DNA from: Planctomycetaceae bacterium
GTDB taxonomy: Bacteria > Planctomycetota > Planctomycetia > Gemmatales > Gemmataceae
DNA length: 64,000 nucleotides
Direction: 5' to 3'
NCBI GenBank assembly: GCA_013823135.1
Contig: PNLP01000023.1
Location: 1 to 64,000, forward strand
The notes beneath the pieces were generated by a model, which saw nothing but the letters and a program-made list of their open reading frames with translations, ran no database searches and was not told the origin of the DNA. Shown one piece after another: positions 35,540-44,346 of this stretch; within the stretch, counting starts at the first letter, position 1; each line of letters starts with the position of its first letter. Position numbers and translations under genes: made by a program.

Positions 35540-35640
35540 GCGGACTTCAAAGCCACACCTTCGATTATCGTATTCCCGAACGTCCGCGATTTCGGCATCG
35601 AAATCGGGTATAGAGAAAGCTCCCCGCCGGAGATTGCTCC

Positions 35641-36465
35641 ATGTTCACCTCGCTCCTGATCGCCCTATTCGCAATCGTCACAGCCGACGACATTACGATT
35701 TCAGACGCCACGAAGGACGATGGCGTTCTCGTTCACACGGTGCGATCGCCTTACCAAACCGGCGAAACCCGCATTCGGGTTCTGCAGCCGGAGAAGCTCG
35801 AAAAAGACAAACGCTACCCCGTCGTGTATGTGCTGCCGGTCGAAGCAACAACGGAGTCGCGGTTCGGAGACGGACTCGCGGAAGTGAAGAAACTCGACCT
35901 CGCCAACAAGCATCAAGTGATCTTCGTGTCGCCGACCTTCTCGCACCTTCCGTGGTATGCCGATCACCCGACGAAGCCCGAGATTCGCCAGGAAACGTAC
36001 CTCCTGAAAGTGGTCGTGCCGCACATCGAAAAAACGTATCCGGTCAAGGCCGAGGCGAACTCGCGATTGCTCCTCGGCTTCAGCAAGTCGGGCTGGGGTG
36101 CGTTCTCACTGCTGCTGCGAAACCCCAAGGTCTTCGGCAAAGCGGTGGCGTGGGACGCCCCGCTGATGATGGACGCACCCGGCAAGTACGGCTCTGGCGA
36201 GATCTTCGGGACTGCCGAGAACTTCGCAGGCTTTCGAGTATCGAAACTGCTCGAAAATCAAGGCGCGGCGCTGGGCAAGGAATCCCGGCTCATCCTGCTC
36301 GGCTATGGGAACTTCCGGGCAGAAGTGCAGCAAGCCCACACGCTGATGGAGAAGGCCAAGGTGCCACATGAATATCGCGACGGGCCATCCCGCAAGCACG
36401 ACTGGCACAGCGGCTGGGTCGCCGAAGCGGCCGAACTGCTGCTCGCTCCGATGAAGAAAGACTGA
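35641..36465 (+). CDS. Secreted esterase-like alpha/beta hydrolase
   Basis: 274 residues from ATG 35641. A short signal sequence (about 1-16) precedes an alpha/beta hydrolase of the putative-esterase (esterase D) type. The nucleophile elbow is GFSKSG with Ser148; the catalytic His is probably in the HDWHSGW segment near the C-terminus. Substrate unknown. The Gfo/Idh/MocA gene follows after 38 bases, suggesting co-transcription. Confidence 0.78.
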   Translation: MFTSLLIALFAIVTADDITISDATKDDGVLVHTVRSPYQTGETRIRVLQPEKLEKDKRYPVVYVLPVEATTESRFGDGLAEVKKLDLANKHQVIFVSPTFSHLPWYADHPTKPEIRQETYLLKVVVPHIEKTYPVKAEANSRLLLGFSKSGWGAFSLLLRNPKVFGKAVAWDAPLMMDAPGKYGSGEIFGTAENFAGFRVSKLLENQGAALGKESRLILLGYGNFRAEVQQAHTLMEKAKVPHEYRDGPSRKHDWHSGWVAEAAELLLAPMKKD

Positions 36466-36503
36466 CGACCGCGTTGACAATCCCTCCCCAACGGAACCCT
36501 TCA

Positions 36504-37640
36504 ATGACTCCTCCGCAAACCGCAACTCGCCGCGATGTGCTTCTCGGTGCGGCTGCGATTCCCCTGGGCGCTGGTATCTCCAGCGCCGCCAAGGCCGAAC
36601 CGGCCGGCAAGGTCTACCGCATCGGCGTGATCTCGGCGACGATCCGCGGCAAGCCACAACCCAAGAACGGTCACACGTGGCACTTCGCGCAATACCTGCA
36701 TCCCGAGATCGACCTCGACGCGATCAAGAAGTACCTCGATCCCGGTTCCGCGGACATGTTCCGCAAGTACAACCGCAACCCGAAGTACACGTTCGACCAA
36801 TTGCCGTTCCCCGATACGCGGATCACGCTTTACTACGACGCCGACCCCAAGGTGATTCCGCCGTACCTCGAAGCCTTCCCCGGCGTGAAGGCCGCCAAGT
36901 CAGTCGAAGAAATGGTCGAGCAGGTGGACGCTGTGTGGCTCGGCGACGCTTCAGGCTACGGCGAGGATCACTTCGACCTGATCGCCCCGGCGCTCAAGAA
37001 GGGACTGCCGACGTTCTGCGACAAGCCGATCGGCGGGTCGGTCGCAGGCACGCGGAAGATTCTGGAGTTCGCGAAGAAGCACAACGCCCCGATCATGTCG
37101 TCGAGCTTGTTTCGGCACGAGTGGGGCATGGAAGCAGCACTCCGCAAGCGCGACGCCGGCGAGTTCGGGCCGATTCAGCACGTCGTGGCCAGCGTGCAGG
37201 GAGGTTACAGCCACGATGGCTGGATGGTGTACGGCCAGCATCCCGCGTGGACCGTCGTCACGCTTCTTGGCCCGAAGGTGGAAGCCGTGAGCCTGTATGC
37301 GAAGGACAGCACGGCCCACGCACTCGTGACGTATCCCGACAAGCAGCAACCCGCGGCGATCTGGTACGGCCGCCCGAACGAGACGTGGGAATACTGCCAC
37401 ACGGCGGTGCATTTCCAGAAGAAGCGGTTCGAGTTCACGCCGTCGATCGAAAACGACTTTTGGTACGGCCACCACTACGAGATGTTCCGCATGGCCGCGA
37501 CATTCCGCGAGATGGTGAAGACTCGCAAGGAACCGATCCCGCACGACGAGATCGTGGCCGTGACCGCGATCGTTCACGCGGGTGCGAAATCACTCAAGGA
37601 AAAGAGCCGCCTCGTGGACATCGCGGAAGTTTCCGAGTGA
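36504..37640 (+). CDS. Tat-exported Gfo/Idh/MocA-family oxidoreductase
   Basis: 378 residues from ATG 36504; a start at 36474 is possible but adds only low-complexity residues. The N-terminal RRDVLLGAAAIPLGAG is a twin-arginine signal. The Rossmann N-domain is of the Gfo/Idh/MocA type, with the CDKPIGGSVAGTRKILEFA segment holding the family Lys-Pro. Such exported NAD(P)-dependent sugar dehydrogenases are expanded in Planctomycetes. Sugar substrate unknown. Confidence 0.83.
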   Translation: MTPPQTATRRDVLLGAAAIPLGAGISSAAKAEPAGKVYRIGVISATIRGKPQPKNGHTWHFAQYLHPEIDLDAIKKYLDPGSADMFRKYNRNPKYTFDQLPFPDTRITLYYDADPKVIPPYLEAFPGVKAAKSVEEMVEQVDAVWLGDASGYGEDHFDLIAPALKKGLPTFCDKPIGGSVAGTRKILEFAKKHNAPIMSSSLFRHEWGMEAALRKRDAGEFGPIQHVVASVQGGYSHDGWMVYGQHPAWTVVTLLGPKVEAVSLYAKDSTAHALVTYPDKQQPAAIWYGRPNETWEYCHTAVHFQKKRFEFTPSIENDFWYGHHYEMFRMAATFREMVKTRKEPIPHDEIVAVTAIVHAGAKSLKEKSRLVDIAEVSE

Positions 37641-37662
37641 AGTCGTGCGCTTATCCAGCGAC

Positions 37663-37712
37663 TGCGAAGCCGCAAGCGGCTTCCCACACTCGGAGCCGCT
37701 TGCGGCTTCGCA
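37663..37712. repeat. Family C paired inverted-repeat element
   Basis: 19-bp perfect arms (37663-37681, 37694-37712) with a 12-base loop; each arm is the GAAGCCGC/GCGGCTTC-type palindrome. Downstream of the oxidoreductase gene. Confidence 0.88.
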
Positions 37713-37846
37713 TGAGCAAACCGGGCCGGTGAGCAAACCCCGGCCCGACTCCATTTCCCAAATCCGTGGCGGGTTCACGTCGCCGCTCTCGCCTGAATGG
37801 TAGTGGCCGTTCGGCATTCTCCTCCCATCTCTCCGGAGCTGTTTCC

Positions 37847-39955
37847 ATGAGGCATCGCCCCATTCACTTCCTCGCGCTTGGCGGTCTCGTCGCGGCGCTC
37901 GCCCTCGTCGCTCAACATGGCCCGGCACAGCAACTCGTCGGTGCAGAAGCCGCCCAACCCGTTACCAAGGAAGCGGCCCCGGGAATCAAGATCACCCCCA
38001 GCCGTGTCACGGCTGTCACGGTCTATGCGAACAGTGCGCTCGTCACGCGGGAAGTCGATGCCGCCAGCCCGGCTGGTCGGGTGGAACTGATCGTCTCACC
38101 GCTGCCATCGACGACGGTCATCAGTTCGCTTTACGCAGAAGGCACCGACGGTATTCGCGTGCTGACCACCCGCTACCGCACGCGGCCGATCGTTGTGGAT
38201 ACCAGCGCCGAGGCGAAGAAACTGATTGAAGAAATCAAGTCGCTCCAACTTGCCCGGGAGAAGATCGAAGGCGATCTTTCGGCACTTCAGGAAAACGGGA
38301 AGATGCTCACAAAGATGGAGAGCTTCCTCACGGTCACCACGGTGCAAGCCACGGAAAAGGGCGGGTTGAACGCCGATCAGGCCATCGCGCTGGCCAAGCA
38401 CATCCGCGACGCCCGCACCGAATCGGCGAAGGAGAACGTCAACCTCAAGCAGCAAATCCAGGCGAATCAGGAGAAGGCTTCGGTCGCACAAACGCGGCTC
38501 AGCCAACTCACGGCGGGCGTTTCGCGTTACGAGAACGACGCGGTCATTGTGGTCGACAAGGTGAATCCCGGAGCCGGAGTCATCCGCCTGAATTACCTTG
38601 TCGAGAATGCCGCGTGGCATCCGCAATACAAGCTCCGCGCCGACAAGGGCGGCAAGGATCAGGTCACGCTCGAATACCTCGCGGCCGTCGTGCAGAACAC
38701 CGGCGAAGACTGGTCGAACGTGAAACTTGTGCTTTCAACCGCCCAGCCGATGCTCAACGCCACGCCCCCGGATTTGCAGACGCTCCACGTCGCGGCCACG
38801 CCCAAGGGTGGGCCAGCGCCGCCATCCGTGGCCGATCTGGAAACCCAGCTCAAGACTTTGCGAAATCGGGCACAGAAAGAGTTCAACGAGAAACATGTCG
38901 TCAGTGGCGTCGGGCTGGTGAACAACGCCGCTGCTCGGGAGCAATCGTTCGAGTTGTTCAACCCCGAAGCTGCGGTCAAGCGTGGCTGCATGCTCAGCTA
39001 TCGCGAAGGCCCAACCGTTACGTATCGCATCGCAACTCCGCTCACAGTGCAATCGCGTGCGGACGAACAGGTTCTCGAAGTCGCCCGCGCGGAACTGAAG
39101 GGCGACTTCTACTACAAGGCCGTGCCGATTCTCTCGCCGCACGCCTACCGCATGGCTGAGATGGTGAACAAGAGCGAGAACGTCATTCTGCCTGGCGAAG
39201 CGACGATGTACTCAGGCACAGACTTCGTCGGTCAGATGGCGTTGCCGCTGGTTTCCACCGGCGAATCGTTCACGGTCGGGTTCGGTGTCGATCCGCAGAT
39301 CCAAGTTGCTCGCTCGATGATCGACAAGCTCCGCACCACTTCGGGCGGCAACCAGCAACTCCGCTACGACTACCGCATCATGGTCAGCAACTACAAAGCT
39401 GAGAAGGTGAAGCTCCAGGTGTGGGACCGGCTGCCGTTCGCAGAGAACGACACGATCGGCGTGAACCTCATCAAGACGACACCGGAACTGAGCAAGGACT
39501 CGCTCTACCAGCGGGAACAGCGGCCAGGCAATCTTTTGCGTTGGGACGTGACCGCGGACCCGAACACGCACGGCGACAAGGCCACGCCGATCAACTTCGA
39601 GTTCCGGCTCGAACTCGACCGCAACCTTACGATCGGCGGCTTCCAGACCGCGATCGGCACGGGTGGCAATCAGGCACCGTTGCCAGTCATCACTGCGGCC
39701 GACAAGGTGACGATTCGCGCCGCGATGGAGAAGCTCTCACCGGAAGACCGGAAACTTGCCGAAGGTCAGATATTCTGCGCCGTCGATCAAGAAAGCGCTT
39801 TGGGTACTATGGGGCCGATCCTCAAGGTGATGGCGAAAGGACAGCCGGTGTTCGTGTGTTGCAAGGGCTGCGAAACTGAGGTGAAGAAGAACCCCGACGA
39901 CGCCCTGCTGCAACTCCAGAAACTGATGGGTCGCGTCAACAGCGCCCGGAAATGA
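37847..39955 (+). CDS. DUF4139 (mucoidy-inhibitor A-like) protein with C-terminal Cys-rich metal-type domain
   Basis: 702 residues from ATG 37847 with GGAG 9 bases upstream. Signal peptide, then the DUF4140/DUF4139 architecture: N-terminal SRVTAVTVYANSALVTREV, a coiled-coil region (about residues 110-225) and a beta-rich body starting at IRLNYLVENAAWHPQYKLR. The last 60 residues form a separate module, FCAVDQESALGTMGPI...GQPVFVCCKGCE, like the YHS/TRASH metal-binding tails of planctomycete proteins. Possible envelope protein that senses or binds metal. Confidence 0.8.
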   Translation: MRHRPIHFLALGGLVAALALVAQHGPAQQLVGAEAAQPVTKEAAPGIKITPSRVTAVTVYANSALVTREVDAASPAGRVELIVSPLPSTTVISSLYAEGTDGIRVLTTRYRTRPIVVDTSAEAKKLIEEIKSLQLAREKIEGDLSALQENGKMLTKMESFLTVTTVQATEKGGLNADQAIALAKHIRDARTESAKENVNLKQQIQANQEKASVAQTRLSQLTAGVSRYENDAVIVVDKVNPGAGVIRLNYLVENAAWHPQYKLRADKGGKDQVTLEYLAAVVQNTGEDWSNVKLVLSTAQPMLNATPPDLQTLHVAATPKGGPAPPSVADLETQLKTLRNRAQKEFNEKHVVSGVGLVNNAAAREQSFELFNPEAAVKRGCMLSYREGPTVTYRIATPLTVQSRADEQVLEVARAELKGDFYYKAVPILSPHAYRMAEMVNKSENVILPGEATMYSGTDFVGQMALPLVSTGESFTVGFGVDPQIQVARSMIDKLRTTSGGNQQLRYDYRIMVSNYKAEKVKLQVWDRLPFAENDTIGVNLIKTTPELSKDSLYQREQRPGNLLRWDVTADPNTHGDKATPINFEFRLELDRNLTIGGFQTAIGTGGNQAPLPVITAADKVTIRAAMEKLSPEDRKLAEGQIFCAVDQESALGTMGPILKVMAKGQPVFVCCKGCETEVKKNPDDALLQLQKLMGRVNSARK

Positions 39956-39962
39956 TGAGTCT

Positions 39963-40052
39963 GGCGAGCGGGGGTGCGTAAGCCCCCCGAGTCTGAAGTA
40001 TTTTCACAACGAAAGACAAAGACTCGGGGGGGCTTACGCACCACCGCTCGCC
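39963..40052. repeat. Family A element (GTGCGTAAGC subtype) overlapping the 3' end of nagA
   Basis: Arms 39963-39993 and 40021-40052 pair over about 31 bp with one bulge and one mismatch. The right arm supplies the last five residues (ASGGA) and the stop codon of nagA, which is read on the minus strand. Confidence 0.88.
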
Positions 40053-41149
40053 AAAATCTTCAGTTCGCCGCCGGGTTCCCAGTCGAACAGCATCAGGTCT
40101 GCAGGCTGGCCCACGTGGATCGTGTGAACCGGTAACCCGAGTAACTGTCGCGGGCGAGCGGTCGCCATGTCGATCGCTTCGGCCAGAGTCACACCCGCGT
40201 ATCGGATCACATTCCCGATGCACGCATCCGTGAAGTGACCACTGCCTGCCAGGAATGGCGTTCCGGCGACGACGATCTTCCCCGAAGGCAGCACTTCCAA
40301 CTCCGTGCCCCACGACTGATACTTCCCTGGCGGCATCCCCGCGAGATTCCCCGCATCGCACGTCAGCAGAGTGCGACCGACGCCCTTCACCCTGACGATG
40401 CACTTCACCACCGCCGGCGGCAAATGGTGGCCGTCGGTGATGATGCTTGCCCACAAACCGTCGTTCGCCAGTTGCTCCCAGATGTAGTTGTCGTGCCTTG
40501 GCAACATCGCGTGCGAACCGTTGCCGAGGTGCGTGCTCGTCTTCGCGCCGGCCGTGACCGCATCGCGTATCTGCTGACCTGTCGCTGCGGTGTGACCAAT
40601 CGCAACGACCACACCGGTTGCCGCCAGTTTTTCGATGAACGGCAACGCTCCCTTGCGCTCTGGAGCAATCGTGACCATCCGAATTCGCCCGCCGGCCGCA
40701 TCCTGCCACTGCTGGAACTCGTCCCAGTTGGGGTCGCGCGTGTGTTCTCGCGGATGTGCCCCGCGTGCGCCGTCTTCGCTCGACAGATACGGCCCTTCGA
40801 GGTGAAAACCGGGAATCCGCTTCGCGAGGTCGGCATCGGATTCGATGGTTTTCGCCAGCGTTGCGAACCCGTGGCGGAATGCCTCGCAGCTTGTGGTAAT
40901 CAGCGTCGGCAGAAACGTCCCGATGCCGTGGGCATGGCACATATCAACGACTGTTCGCACTTCATCGGCGGTCAGTGAGGACGAGTTGAAACTGATCCCG
41001 AGGCAGCCGTTGATTTGCGGGTCGAAGAACGCAGGAGCAATCCATCGTGTCGGGTTCTGCTGCGATTCCGAAACGGAGACGATTCGGTCGCCTTCAACCA
41101 CCACGGCGAGAGGCAGACCCGTGGCGTAGTGTTTCGCATGGTAGATCAT
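40034..41149 (-). CDS. nagA: N-acetylglucosamine-6-phosphate deacetylase
   Basis: 371 residues from ATG 41149 (AGGTGAAG upstream; the frame is open to 41212). Converts GlcNAc-6-P to GlcN-6-P and acetate. Amidohydrolase fold: DPQINGCLG, the metal and substrate motif GFHLEGPYL followed by GARGAHPREH, GHTAATGQQI, and TDGHHLPP. The catalytic Asp is probably in LLTCDAGNLAG. No other nag gene is adjacent. The C-terminus lies within a family A repeat. Confidence 0.87.
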   Translation of the reverse strand: MIYHAKHYATGLPLAVVVEGDRIVSVSESQQNPTRWIAPAFFDPQINGCLGISFNSSSLTADEVRTVVDMCHAHGIGTFLPTLITTSCEAFRHGFATLAKTIESDADLAKRIPGFHLEGPYLSSEDGARGAHPREHTRDPNWDEFQQWQDAAGGRIRMVTIAPERKGALPFIEKLAATGVVVAIGHTAATGQQIRDAVTAGAKTSTHLGNGSHAMLPRHDNYIWEQLANDGLWASIITDGHHLPPAVVKCIVRVKGVGRTLLTCDAGNLAGMPPGKYQSWGTELEVLPSGKIVVAGTPFLAGSGHFTDACIGNVIRYAGVTLAEAIDMATARPRQLLGLPVHTIHVGQPADLMLFDWEPGGELKILASGGA

Positions 41150-41380
41150 GTGCACTTCACCTGAAATTCGCCAAACTGCCGTGGTGTAACGTGAGGCGTT
41201 CTCGTCGCTCAAGGGCGTATAATGCCACGGTATCGCCCCATGCGGTTTCTATCCGCACGGGTTGCTCCGCCAACCGCTTCTGCAAAATGGGCCGATCAAC
41301 ACCAATTTCGTGTCAGAAACGGGGGCCGGAATTGCATAACCCTGTCGAGGAGTAAGAAACCCCTACACAAGTGGTGTGGT

Positions 41381-42364
41381 ATGAGTGGGGCAACACTGAC
41401 ACAACGTGCTCGATCCGGGATGGCCTCTGTGACGACTCTTCCGAACATCCCGACGCTCACCCCCGCGGACCGAGGCCGCGCCACGCTCCTGTATCACTTC
41501 ATCCGACTGCAAGTGCCGGGCGTCCGAATCGCCGAGCCGAAGTTCCTGGCACATCTGGAACGGTCGTACCACCTCTTGTTGCACAAGAACCCCGAGCCGA
41601 TTGCGTGGGCGGCGTTTCTTGAGGGGTTGTACGCGGTTGACTGGGCGGTTTGTATCGGGTGCCTGGAAGGTCAGAATTCCGCGTGGGAACTGTTATTCAA
41701 TGCCAGAACCGGCCGCAGTGATTGCCTGCTGGTCGATGCGTTGCGGGCGAGAGCGGTGCGGTTGTATCCCCGCGACGATGAACGGCAGGACACCGCTGTC
41801 AGCGAGTTTTGGAGCAACCTGATCGCGCCGGAATCCGAGGACTCGCTTCCCGTGCTGGCGCGGTATGACGGCCACCGCCCGCTTGCCCCGTGGCTGATCC
41901 GCGTGTTCCAGAACTGGCATCTCTCGAAGTTGCGGCAGAACTCGAATGTCACCGCGCTCCCTGATGATGATTATGCGCTACCAATGAGCCCCGTGCCGAC
42001 CGGAAATGATCTCGCGGGCCGCTGGCACGATGCGTTCGTGCAGGCCGCCCGCGACTGGCTGGATTCCATCGACGACGAGGACCGACTGTTGCTCGGCTTG
42101 CGCTGGCGCTATCGGATGAGCCAGCGAGACGCGGCCAAGCAGTTCGGGTTGAACGAGGGAACACTGACTCGCCGAACCGACAAGCTCCGCGAGAAGGCAC
42201 TCGAGCAAATCGGGAGTAAGCTCGTCGCGGAGGGCTGGACCGGCGACGATATCGAAGGATTCATCCTGACGGAACTGGGGGCACTGCTGACGGACGATCC
42301 CCGCCTCTCTGCCGACAACCTTGGCCGCATTCTCGCAGCGAAGGGGAAGCAACTTCCGGCGTGA
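41381..42364 (+). CDS. Sigma-70-like RNA polymerase sigma factor
   Basis: 327 residues from ATG 41381; ATG 41420 is an equally possible start. The centre (SEFWSNLIAPESE, PLAPWLIRVFQNWHLSKLR) fits sigma region 2, and residues about 232-265 (DEDRLLLGLRWRYRMSQRDAAKQFGLNEGTLTRR) form a region-4 helix-turn-helix. The domain spacing is unlike classic ECF factors and no anti-sigma gene is adjacent. Target promoters unknown. Confidence 0.7.
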   Translation: MSGATLTQRARSGMASVTTLPNIPTLTPADRGRATLLYHFIRLQVPGVRIAEPKFLAHLERSYHLLLHKNPEPIAWAAFLEGLYAVDWAVCIGCLEGQNSAWELLFNARTGRSDCLLVDALRARAVRLYPRDDERQDTAVSEFWSNLIAPESEDSLPVLARYDGHRPLAPWLIRVFQNWHLSKLRQNSNVTALPDDDYALPMSPVPTGNDLAGRWHDAFVQAARDWLDSIDDEDRLLLGLRWRYRMSQRDAAKQFGLNEGTLTRRTDKLREKALEQIGSKLVAEGWTGDDIEGFILTELGALLTDDPRLSADNLGRILAAKGKQLPA

Positions 42365-42368
42365 CCTG

Positions 42369-42399
42369 GGCGAGCGGGGATGCGTAAGCCCCCCGAGTC
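42369..42399. repeat. Single arm of family A element
   Basis: GGCGAGCGGGGATGCGTAAG followed by CCCCCCGAGTC matches the left arm of the 39963-40052 copy, but no inverted partner follows. It starts 5 bases after the sigma-factor stop and ends before the stop of the convergent gene. Confidence 0.75.
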
Positions 42400-42412
42400 T
42401 TGTGTTTGCAAA

Positions 42413-43906
42413 TCACGGTAGCGGGACGTTCTCCAGCACGAACGGCACTTCCACGGTCACCTGCTTCGATCCCACCACGACCAATTTCGCTGGTGCTCCC
42501 TGGCCGGGGCGGAAGGTCATTGTGTACGTCTGCGAAATGGAGGTTCCGTCGTTGCTGAAGTTCGTGAATGCGTTGCTCGCCATCGGGAACGGCTTTCCCG
42601 CCGCGTCGAACGCCTCCACTCGGTTCGCCTGACCGCCCATTCGTGGCGCTTCTGGCCAGCCCATGTTGTTGAAGCCACGACGCCGGACGTTGAGCCCAAA
42701 ATCCGATGGGTAATCGAGTTGAACCTTGATGGTTCCCAAGCCCCCAGGTCCGGGCGGTTCCTTGAACTCCAGCACCGTGAGCCGTGTGTCACCCGGCCCC
42801 TCGAAAACCGCGTTCGTGTTTTGGGCCGGGTTGGTGACGGTGATGAGATGCTGGTTCGCGACCTGGATTTCGCCGAAGATCGAGCCTTCCAACTGCTTCA
42901 AGGAACGGGCCGATGGGGTGCCGAGTTTCAACGGGACCGTCACGATTCGCGGGTTCGGCAGGTTCTCAGGCAGGATTGAGTTACCGTTGGCGTCGAACCG
43001 CATTGCAACACCGGGGCGGGCGAACACAACCACGCCGTTCGGATCGTTCATGGGAAGAACATTTTTCTCGACCCCCGCACCGCCGGCTCGCCCGCTGGAG
43101 TCAATCAGCTTGTTGATCTTCACGCCAACGACTTCCTGCCAGCCAAGCCCAGGCATCGGGGTAACGTCGAGGGCCAGCGACATCTCACCAGTTCCGAGCG
43201 TGACGCGGTGGCCGGGGAACGTCGCGGGCAGCACGAGCACCCGCACCGCCCCCGACCTGCTGCCCAGAAGTCGTTCGGATGCACCGTCGATGAGGACAAC
43301 GGGGATTGCTTCCGGGCTCGGAGCCTGGGGAGGGGGAATGTATCCGCGGCGTGGCGTGTTCGGTTTCGGAACGTCCAGTTCGATTGGGAACGACTCTCGA
43401 AGGGCGGCAGCCACACAGAACGCCTCCAGGGCTTCCCACGCAGGCAACTCGCCGGTTCGACAGGTGATTTTTCGGAGTGGGTTCGCGACCCGAGCAGGAT
43501 CGAGTGTGACGTTCAGCCCCGTGCGGGCTTTGAGGTCGTTAATCGCCGATCCGAGTGGAACGTCCTGATAATCGAGTGCGACTCGCTTGGCGGTCAGCCG
43601 CGTTTCGCTGTCCGCGAGTCGCCGGAGTTTCGTGAGGAGTGAGGCGGCCCTGTCGCGAATCTCGGGGTTCTCGCTCCGGGCCGCAGCTCGCAGGGCGTCG
43701 ATCGCCGCCGGGCCGATCTTTTCCAGCGTTGCCGAGGCTGCTTCTCGCTCGGTGAACTGCGAGGATCCGAGTTGCTCGACAATGGCATGGATGTTTAGCG
43801 GACTATTCTTCGGCGTGGGGGCAGAAGTCAGGACTGGCGGACCGGACGCATCCGCGATCCCGATTGCCAATCCGCACACACCGACCGTAACGAACAACCG
43901 CCTCAT
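42413..43906 (-). CDS. Secreted protein with HEAT-like N-terminus, unknown function
   Basis: 497 residues, ATG 43906. Signal peptide, then a HEAT-like helical stretch (FTEREAASATLEKIGPAAIDALRAAARSENPEIRDRAASLL) often seen in planctomycete exported proteins. Residues about 110-180 (VALDYQDVPLGSAINDLKARTGLNVTLD) resemble the secretin/TonB short N-terminal (STN-like) fold. The beta-rich C-terminal half is unassigned. No catalytic motif visible. Confidence 0.78.
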   Translation of the reverse strand: MRRLFVTVGVCGLAIGIADASGPPVLTSAPTPKNSPLNIHAIVEQLGSSQFTEREAASATLEKIGPAAIDALRAAARSENPEIRDRAASLLTKLRRLADSETRLTAKRVALDYQDVPLGSAINDLKARTGLNVTLDPARVANPLRKITCRTGELPAWEALEAFCVAAALRESFPIELDVPKPNTPRRGYIPPPQAPSPEAIPVVLIDGASERLLGSRSGAVRVLVLPATFPGHRVTLGTGEMSLALDVTPMPGLGWQEVVGVKINKLIDSSGRAGGAGVEKNVLPMNDPNGVVVFARPGVAMRFDANGNSILPENLPNPRIVTVPLKLGTPSARSLKQLEGSIFGEIQVANQHLITVTNPAQNTNAVFEGPGDTRLTVLEFKEPPGPGGLGTIKVQLDYPSDFGLNVRRRGFNNMGWPEAPRMGGQANRVEAFDAAGKPFPMASNAFTNFSNDGTSISQTYTMTFRPGQGAPAKLVVVGSKQVTVEVPFVLENVPLP

Positions 43907-44346
43907 GGTGCGTCCTTCATTTGCTCGGTGTCGTTCTCAGCCGCTCCATACTACCCGCCTGACTGTCCGCGGGACAACAACCCGCCAGTGGAATAATGAC
44001 GCTCGTCTTGTGAATGGCCAACCGTGATGGAGCAAGAACACGCGTCAACGGCCCCGGAACAAGTCCGGAAAGTCGCGGAAAGCGGGATGTTTTGGCGAGC
44101 GGGGGACATAAGTCCCCCGAGGTGTGAGCGAAGACAAAGAACTCGGGGGGCTCACGCACCCCCGCTCGCCAAGCGTCGAAGTGTTCCCCTGATTCTTCTG
44201 ACACTGGCCTTCACCAGCCCAGTTCCTACAATCCACTGTTCCAATAACTGCACCCCGGCACACAACCGGCTGATGCGAGGGTAACCACCCGATCGCAGGC
44301 CGGCCAGGGGTCACAGCAGCCGCCTTGTTGCGGCAGAAGGCATCAC
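43907..44346. other. Intergenic region upstream of rplC
   Basis: 440 bases without a credible gene, between the start of the minus-strand HEAT-like gene and rplC. It contains the family A element at 44094-44170 and presumably promoters for both genes; I see no convincing -10/-35 pair. Confidence 0.5.
44094..44170. repeat. Family A element with arms of two subtypes
   Basis: Left arm 44094-44121 has the GGGGGACATAAGTCCCCC centre; right arm 44142-44170 has the GTGCGTGAGCCCCCC centre. The outer parts pair but the centres do not, as if the two arms came from different subtypes. Confidence 0.85.

Noticed and set aside
33879..36371. Plus-strand ORF of 830 codons
   Set aside because: It crosses two well-supported minus-strand genes (amidohydrolase, PQQ propeller) and overlaps the esterase in another frame. 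High GC makes long spurious frames common here.
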